From Oscillospiraceae bacterium (GTDB taxonomy: Bacteria; Bacillota; Clostridia; Oscillospirales; Oscillospiraceae): DNA of 64,000 nucleotides. Below, piece by piece: positions 60,410 to 64,000 of this stretch. Location: positions 16,343-80,342 of the forward strand of contig JAFSAP010000073.1 of NCBI GenBank assembly GCA_017440925.1, in the 5' to 3' direction. Within the stretch, counting starts at the first letter, position 1; each line of letters opens with the position of its first letter. The notes under the pieces were generated by a model. That model saw nothing but the letters and a program-made list of their open reading frames with translations, made no database searches and was not told the DNA's origin. The position numbers and the translations under genes are program-made.

Positions 60410-61284
60410 AAGATTATTTGGTTCGTGGAATGACCATGGATGGCTTTGTGAAGGTCGTGGCCATCCGTTCTACAGATATTGTCAGACAGGCTGCCCAGAT
60501 CCATGGTACAACCCCCAACGCCACAGCCGCTCTGGGACGGGCGCTGACCGCAGGATCCATGATGGGAAACATGCAGAAGGTGGAAAACGGTTCCATGACC
60601 CTGCAGATCCGCGGCGGCGGCCCCATCGGAACCATCACGGTGGTATCCGATGCTGAGGGAAATGTGCGTGGTTATGTAACAGAACCCAAAGTGCCCCATC
60701 AGAGCATGTATCCAGGCAAACTGGATGTGGGAGCTACTGTGGGTACCAACGGCACACTGACGGTGATCCGGGATCTGCAGATGAAGGAACCCTATATCGG
60801 CTCGGTTCCTCTGGTTACCGGCGAAATCGGCGATGATATCATTGCATATTTTGCGCAGAGCGAGCAGACGCCGACTGCCTGCGCCCTGGGTGTTCTGGTG
60901 AATGGGGACATGTCTGTGGAAGTAGCCGGCGGCTATATTCTTCAGCTTTTGCCTGGTGCTCCCGATGAAGTGATCGATGCATTGGAGGAAGGCATGCAGC
61001 GTGCCGGTTCTGTGACCCAGATGCTGGAAGACGGCCTTAGCCCGGAGGATATCCTTGCCCAGGTTTGCGGCAGTTTGGGTGTTGTGTTCATGGAAACCAC
61101 CGAGGTGTCCTATAAGTGCTATTGTTCACGGAGCCGGGTGGAGAGAGTGCTGATCAGTCTGGGCCGCAAGGAGCTGGAGGAGATCATGGCAGAGGGTGAA
61201 AACTTCCCCGTGGAATGCCATTTCTGCGAAACAACATATGAATTTACACCCGATGAAATTCGGGATCTTCTGGAAAGAATTTGA
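60406..61284 (+). CDS. hslO: Redox-regulated chaperone Hsp33
   Basis: Holding chaperone activated by oxidation of zinc-bound Cys; 292 residues. The family signs are YLVRGMTMDGFVKVVAI at the start, RALTAGSMMGNMQK near 45, GGGPIGTI near 70 and the C-terminal zinc switch, CYCSRSRV (residues about 238-245) and CHFCETTYEF (about 271-280), giving all four Cys. Active when oxidants and heat unfold proteins. Overlaps the methyltransferase in ATGA and is the last gene before the tRNA cluster. Confidence 0.96.
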   Translation: MKDYLVRGMTMDGFVKVVAIRSTDIVRQAAQIHGTTPNATAALGRALTAGSMMGNMQKVENGSMTLQIRGGGPIGTITVVSDAEGNVRGYVTEPKVPHQSMYPGKLDVGATVGTNGTLTVIRDLQMKEPYIGSVPLVTGEIGDDIIAYFAQSEQTPTACALGVLVNGDMSVEVAGGYILQLLPGAPDEVIDALEEGMQRAGSVTQMLEDGLSPEDILAQVCGSLGVVFMETTEVSYKCYCSRSRVERVLISLGRKELEEIMAEGENFPVECHFCETTYEFTPDEIRDLLERI

Positions 61285-61358
61285 TAATTCCAGGAAAATG
61301 GTGGAAATGCCCGAAAAAGATGCTTATAAAATTCTGCGAAAAAATTTGAAAAAAGTTC

Positions 61359-61387
61359 TTGACATTTTGCGGTTCGTGGTATATAAT
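61359..61387 (+). promoter_or_regulatory. Consensus promoter of the tRNA cluster
   Basis: TTGACA at 61359 and TATAAT at 61382 with a 17-bp spacer, a perfect sigma-A consensus, 42 bases before tRNA-Val. Confidence 0.92.
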
Positions 61388-61428
61388 CATCTACGTCGCT
61401 GAGGTGCGCAACACTTCGGAAGACATTC

Positions 61429-61504
61429 GGGAGCATAGCTCAGCTGGGAGAGCATCTGCCTTACAAGCAGGAGGTCACAGGTTCGAGCCCTGTTGTTCCC
61501 ACCA
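61429..61504 (+). tRNA. tRNA-Val (anticodon TAC)
   Basis: Cloverleaf closes with GGGAGCA/TGTTCCC, anticodon loop CTTACAA, GTTCGAG T-loop and encoded CCA. First of five tRNAs. Confidence 0.97.
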
Positions 61505-61510
61505 TAATCT

Positions 61511-61587
61511 GGCCCTGTGGTGCAGTCGGTTAGCACGCCAGCCTGTCACGCTGGAGGTCGACGGTTCGAGTCCGTTCGGGGTCGCCA
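61511..61587 (+). tRNA. tRNA-Asp (anticodon GTC)
   Basis: GGCCCTG/CGGGGTC acceptor (with G-U pairs), anticodon loop CTGTCAC, GTTCGAG T-loop and encoded CCA. Confidence 0.97.
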
Positions 61588-61628
61588 TATCGCATTTTTG
61601 CGTATTGAGGAAGGCAACTTCCTCATAT

Positions 61629-61704
<76 letters not shown>

Positions 61705-61708
61705 AAAT

Positions 61709-61784
61709 GCGGGTGTAGCTCATCCGGTAGAGCGCCACCTTGCCAAGGTGGAGGTAGCGAGTTCGAGCCTCGTCACCCGCTCCA
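61709..61784 (+). tRNA. tRNA-Gly (anticodon GCC)
   Basis: GCGGGTG/CACCCGC acceptor, anticodon loop TTGCCAA, GTTCGAG T-loop and encoded CCA. Confidence 0.97.
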
Positions 61785-61823
61785 AAAAGTAAGGAACGTC
61801 ACCACGCGTTCCTTATTTCATAT

Positions 61824-61898
61824 GGTACCGTGGCCAAGTGGTAAGGCAAGAGTCTGCAAAACTCTCATTCGCCAGTTCAAATCTGGCCGGTACCTCCA
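61824..61898 (+). tRNA. tRNA-Cys (anticodon GCA)
   Basis: GGTACCG/CGGTACC acceptor, anticodon loop TCTGCAA, GTTCAAA T-loop and encoded CCA. Its last part is copied at 62058-62074. Confidence 0.97.
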
Positions 61899-61938
61899 AA
61901 AAGAAAACGCACACCATCTGGTGTGCGTTTTCTTTTTG
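61898..61938 (+). terminator. Terminator of the tRNA cluster
   Basis: A perfect 18-bp stem from AAAAAGAAAACGCACACC to its complement around ATCT, ending in T. Confidence 0.92.
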
Positions 61939-61939
61939 G

Positions 61940-62298
61940 AGAAACAGGACTGACAGATTTGAAGAACTGAATGCAATAGTCCAGTGGATTATTGCTCGAA
62001 TCCGGCTCGACGGATTCGACATTATGATTATTCTTTTCGTAGAAAAGAATAATGCAACAAATCTGGCCAGTACCAGTAACAAAAAGCGATATCTAAAGTG
62101 TACACTAATAACATATGAAAAACCTTGCTTTTGACAATTTTGTTGAAAACAAGGTTTTATATTTACGAAAACCCGTTGCAGCGCAATGGGTTTTCTTGAT
62201 TTATAACGAAAGTATAGAAAAGATGATTTGAGAAATAACGAAAAATTTTTGCAGAAGGCAACCAAAAATGAGACGACTATATCGAAAAAACACAGCCA
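61940..62298. other. Gene-free scar with several inverted repeats
   Basis: No credible gene. It contains TCGAATCCG-N6-CGGATTCGA (61996-62019), ATTATTCTTTTC-GTA-GAAAAGAATAAT (62027-62053), AAAACCTTG...CAAGGTTTT (62119-62158) and GAAAACCC...GGGTTTTC (62167-62195), the last two terminator-like. It also has the copy of the tRNA-Cys 3' end. This looks like the debris of inserted elements. Confidence 0.6.
62058..62074 (+). repeat. Copy of the tRNA-Cys 3' end (att-like)
   Basis: The 17 bases from CAAATCTGGCC to TACC match tRNA-Cys positions 61878-61894 in 16 places, in direct orientation 180 bp downstream. This is the pattern left by an integrase that used the tRNA 3' end as its attachment site. 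Confidence 0.55.
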
Positions 62299-62604
62299 AA
62301 GCTTTCTTTCAAATTTGGCTGGAGTGTGATAATTTGGTGTTTGGTGCTGCTGTTCGTTGTTGAAGAACTCAATGTAATTTTCAACATCGTCGAGGATGCT
62401 TTGCTCAGATGTATAGTTGTGTTGGTGGGCCTCTTCCTTCTTGAATGTAGCGAAAATAGATTCAGCAGCGGCATTCTCCATCGGATTACCTGGTGAAGGA
62501 AATAACTGGTTAATTCCGTTTTTCTTTAATATGTCCATGACGGCTTTTGCCGCATATTGGTTTCCACGGTCACTGTAAAAGATCATGTTCTTCGGGCACC
62601 CTCA
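62299..62604 (-). pseudogene. IS3-family (IS150-like) transposase remnant
   Basis: About 96 residues of the C-terminal part of an OrfB integrase-type transposase: YSDRGNQYAAK (second catalytic Asp), NQLFPSPGNPMENAAAES with the catalytic Glu, FATFKKEEAH and FNNEQQHQTPNYHTPAKFE, the normal end of the family. The first third of the core domain, including the first Asp, is gone, with a stop codon at 62605, and no terminal repeats are visible. The reading frame runs on through unrelated sequence and antisense to tRNA-Cys down to 61813; that part is not the transposase. Confidence 0.88.
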
Positions 62605-62765
62605 CTTACGGTATGCATTGAGAAAGGTTATGCAGCTGATCTGGCCAATGTCTTCCTGTATTTCTGTGGGAAGGTGAGAAAGTTACAGAAGACTTCTCCA
62701 TGACATGTTAGAATAAGGCCATAAAGAAACATAAACAATACTTCTTAACAACGGAGGAATAAAAT
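62605..62765 (+). promoter_or_regulatory. Upstream region of the superoxide reductase operon
   Basis: An extended -10, TGTTAGAAT (62706-62714), lies 50 bases before the first gene, without a good -35. The earlier part (62605-62700) could encode the last residues of an unrecognised broken frame ending near 62702, but this is unsupported. Confidence 0.45.
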
Positions 62766-63149
62766 ATGAACAACACTAAGTTTTATCTTTGCTCTCACTG
62801 CGGCAATATCGTTGAAATGGTCCATGATGCTGGCGTCAAGCCTTTCTGCTGCGGTCAGGAAATGGAGGAACTGATTCCCAACACCGTGGATGCCAGTGGC
62901 GAAAAGCATATCCCTGTCGTCAAGGTCTGCGAGGGTATTGTAGAGGTGAATGTGGGCTCTGTGGATCATCCCATGGTGGATGTCCACTGGATCGAATGGA
63001 TTCAGTTGGTTACTGACAAGGGAAGTTACAGAAAGTGGTTGAATCCCAGTGAAGCACCGAATGTAAAGTTCTTGCTGGGCGAAGAAAAGCCTGTCGCAGT
63101 ATATGCTTACTGCAATCTGCACGGTCTGTGGAAGACCGAACTGAATTAA
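62766..63149 (+). CDS. Desulfoferrodoxin (superoxide reductase)
   Basis: A 127-residue 2Fe-type superoxide reductase, reducing superoxide to peroxide without making oxygen. The N-terminal desulforedoxin domain has CSHCG...PFCCGQEM, four Cys for the FeS4 centre I. Centre II (FeN4S) has His of EKHIPVV, two His of [12 protein letters not shown], and the Cys and His of [10 protein letters not shown], all present. Rubredoxin, its usual electron donor, follows 19 bases later, making a compact oxygen-defence operon of anaerobes. Start has AACGGAGG. Confidence 0.96.
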   Translation: MNNTKFYLCSHCGNIVEMVHDAGVKPFCCGQEMEELIPNTVDASGEKHIPVVKVCEGIVEVNVGSVDHPMVDVHWIEWIQLVTDKGSYRKWLNPSEAPNVKFLLGEEKPVAVYAYCNLHGLWKTELN

Positions 63150-63168
63150 AAACAAGGAGGAACCAACT

Positions 63169-63324
63169 ATGAAATATGTATGTGACGTTTGTGGATGGGA
63201 ATACGACGAGGCGTTGGGCTATCCCGATGGTGGTATTGCGCCCGGTACTAAATGGGAGGACGTCCCCGAAGACTTCCAGTGCCCCCTGTGCATGGTCGAT
63301 AAGGATCAGTTTTCGGAGGGTTAA
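63169..63324 (+). CDS. Rubredoxin
   Basis: A 51-residue iron protein that would feed electrons to the superoxide reductase before it. Iron ligands are in [10 protein letters not shown] and [11 protein letters not shown], so the four Cys are present, with [15 protein letters not shown] between. After the last Cys most rubredoxins have Gly (CPxCG); here it is Met. The AAGGAGG site is ideal. Too short for routine gene lists, so stated explicitly here. Confidence 0.95.
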   Translation: MKYVCDVCGWEYDEALGYPDGGIAPGTKWEDVPEDFQCPLCMVDKDQFSEG

Positions 63325-63526
63325 GAAATACGGTTTGTTCACCTAAATTACATGGCGCAAAGATTGTGGAGTACACATTCTAAACACACACAAATTCCAC
63401 CAGCCATCTTTCCGTCGCTAACGCTCGGAAAGAATGGGGTGTCATTTGAGTTTTCTGATGAATAAACACCTGAAGCGGTGTGGCTGAAACGCCGCATCGC
63501 TTTTTTGTATAGTTCGGAGGTGCAAT
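63325..63526 (+). other. Spacer between rubredoxin and msrA
   Basis: No gene. It holds a CTTTCCG...CGGAAAG inverted repeat (63408-63432) and a GC hairpin near 63470-63500 followed by TTTTTT that may be the terminator of the superoxide reductase unit or an attenuator of msrA. Confidence 0.5.
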
Positions 63527-64000
63527 ATGAGAAAAAGACCAATTACGAGACTACTGCTTCTGATGCTTACAACGGTTGTTGCTCTGAGCGGCTGTGTCAC
63601 TTCGCCCCAGACATCCAACCCTACGGAAGCTGACATAACAAGAACGAACGAATTGGAGGTGGAAATCATGGACTTTTCCCATGAAACAGAACATGTTATT
63701 TACCTGGCAGGAGGCTGCTTCTGGGGACTGGAACAGCTGATGCAGTCCATTCCCGGAGTCATCGATGCCCAGAGCGGCTATGCCAACGGCACCGGGGAAG
63801 CCGATGCCAACTATTCGGCAGTTTGCGCCGGAGATACCGGCTTTCGGGAAACGGTAAGAGTGGAATATGATCCGGAACAGGTGAGTCTGGATGCTTTGCT
63901 TCTGGCCTACTTCTATGTGATCGACCCCACAGTGCAGAATCGTCAGGGCAATGACATCGGCACCCAGTACCAGACCGGCGTTTACTACACCAATGATGCG
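63527..64000 (+). CDS. msrA: Peptide-methionine (S)-S-oxide reductase, lipoprotein form (runs off the window)
   Basis: The first 158 residues of an MsrA that reduces Met-S-sulfoxide. A lipoprotein signal with lipobox LSGC (Cys23) is followed by a linker, and the catalytic domain has the active-site motif AGGCFWGLEQ near residue 61, SGYANGTGE, and YDPEQVS. No stop codon is reached before 64000, so the 3' end is missing. An in-frame ATG at 63668 has its own strong GGAGGT site and starts just ahead of the catalytic domain, so a cytoplasmic short form could also be made. The position after superoxide reductase and rubredoxin fits an oxidative-stress group. Confidence 0.9.
   Translation, partial: MRKRPITRLLLLMLTTVVALSGCVTSPQTSNPTEADITRTNELEVEIMDFSHETEHVIYLAGGCFWGLEQLMQSIPGVIDAQSGYANGTGEADANYSAVCAGDTGFRETVRVEYDPEQVSLDALLLAYFYVIDPTVQNRQGNDIGTQYQTGVYYTNDA

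Noticed and set aside
61813-62298. Extension of the transposase frame through tRNA-Cys antisense
   Set aside because: The similarity to transposases stops at about 62299; the rest, including the stretch antisense to tRNA-Cys, is a chance open frame often annotated wrongly.

Overview
The window looks like the chromosome of a Gram-positive, low-oxygen Firmicute of the Clostridia, probably order Oscillospirales (Ruminococcaceae/Oscillospiraceae). The basis is gene content and style, not a database match: strong GGAGG ribosome-binding sites, sigma-A promoters with 16-18 bp spacers, short hairpin terminators between almost all units, a superoxide reductase/rubredoxin pair, a 2[4Fe-4S] ferredoxin, a meso-DAP type MurE, sporulation genes (spoVAC, spmA, spmB), an AbrB-family regulator with Spo0A-box-like sites, and the SDR-type UxuB found in Firmicutes. 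About 58 protein genes and five tRNAs are recognisable. Most of the window is housekeeping chromosome.

Layout. 0-3.2 kb: a lysine riboswitch with its terminator controls a three-gene polar amino acid ABC importer, so the substrate is very probably lysine. 3.3-6.8 kb: murC, a small unknown gene, ddl and a DUF1934 gene. 6.8-13.6 kb (minus strand): an operon prs-pth-mfd-vanW. 13.8-20.6 kb: uvrA, a PAS/histidine-kinase-like protein that lacks the phospho-acceptor histidine, radC and uvrB. 20.6-25.1 kb: a membrane PH-like protein, then a sugar locus (GPH symporter, divergent TetR regulator, GH79-like glycosidase). 25.1-26.9 kb: LOR-domain gene, luxS and mtn (activated methyl cycle), with a REP-like hairpin between luxS and mtn. 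27.1-32.3 kb: a large polysaccharide-deacetylase-like membrane protein, DUF1653, a MATE exporter, an orphan spoVAC and a secreted barnase with its barstar. 32.5-38.1 kb: uxuA and SDR-type uxuB, an ECF sigma factor with its membrane partner, an ECF-transporter S subunit and nagB. 38.2-43 kb: an ERI-1-like exonuclease, a 380-bp gene-free stretch with a candidate small RNA and stacked terminators, spmAB, abrB-like, rsmI, a tRNA methyltransferase and ferredoxin. 43-45.4 kb: a ClpC-type unfoldase. 45.5-58.9 kb: the dcw cell-wall/division cluster mraZ-rsmH-ftsL-pbp-murE-murF-mraY-ftsW-murG-ftsQ-ftsZ; murD and ftsA are absent from it and murC and ddl lie 40 kb away. 59-61.3 kb: VOC protein, TfoX-N protein, methyltransferase, hslO. 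61.4-61.9 kb: tRNA Val-Asp-Phe-Gly-Cys. 61.9-62.7 kb: a scar with a copy of the tRNA-Cys 3' end and an IS3-family transposase remnant. 62.7-64 kb: oxidative-stress genes (desulfoferrodoxin, rubredoxin, and msrA running off the end).

How the genes fit together. The glycosidase, GPH symporter, UxuB and UxuA would together take up and degrade glucuronides to 2-keto-3-deoxygluconate; the isomerase UxaC is not in the window. The Mur/Fts genes form one peptidoglycan and division programme. Spo0A-box-like sites at the abrB-like promoter and at the promoter of the degenerate kinase point to a sporulation/transition-state circuit. No CRISPR array, prophage or intact transposon was seen. The most interesting leads are the histidine-less kinase with tandem Spo0A boxes, the Spo0A/AbrB/spm intergenic region, the tRNA-Cys scar, the candidate small RNA at 39.4 kb, and the lysine riboswitch on an ABC importer.
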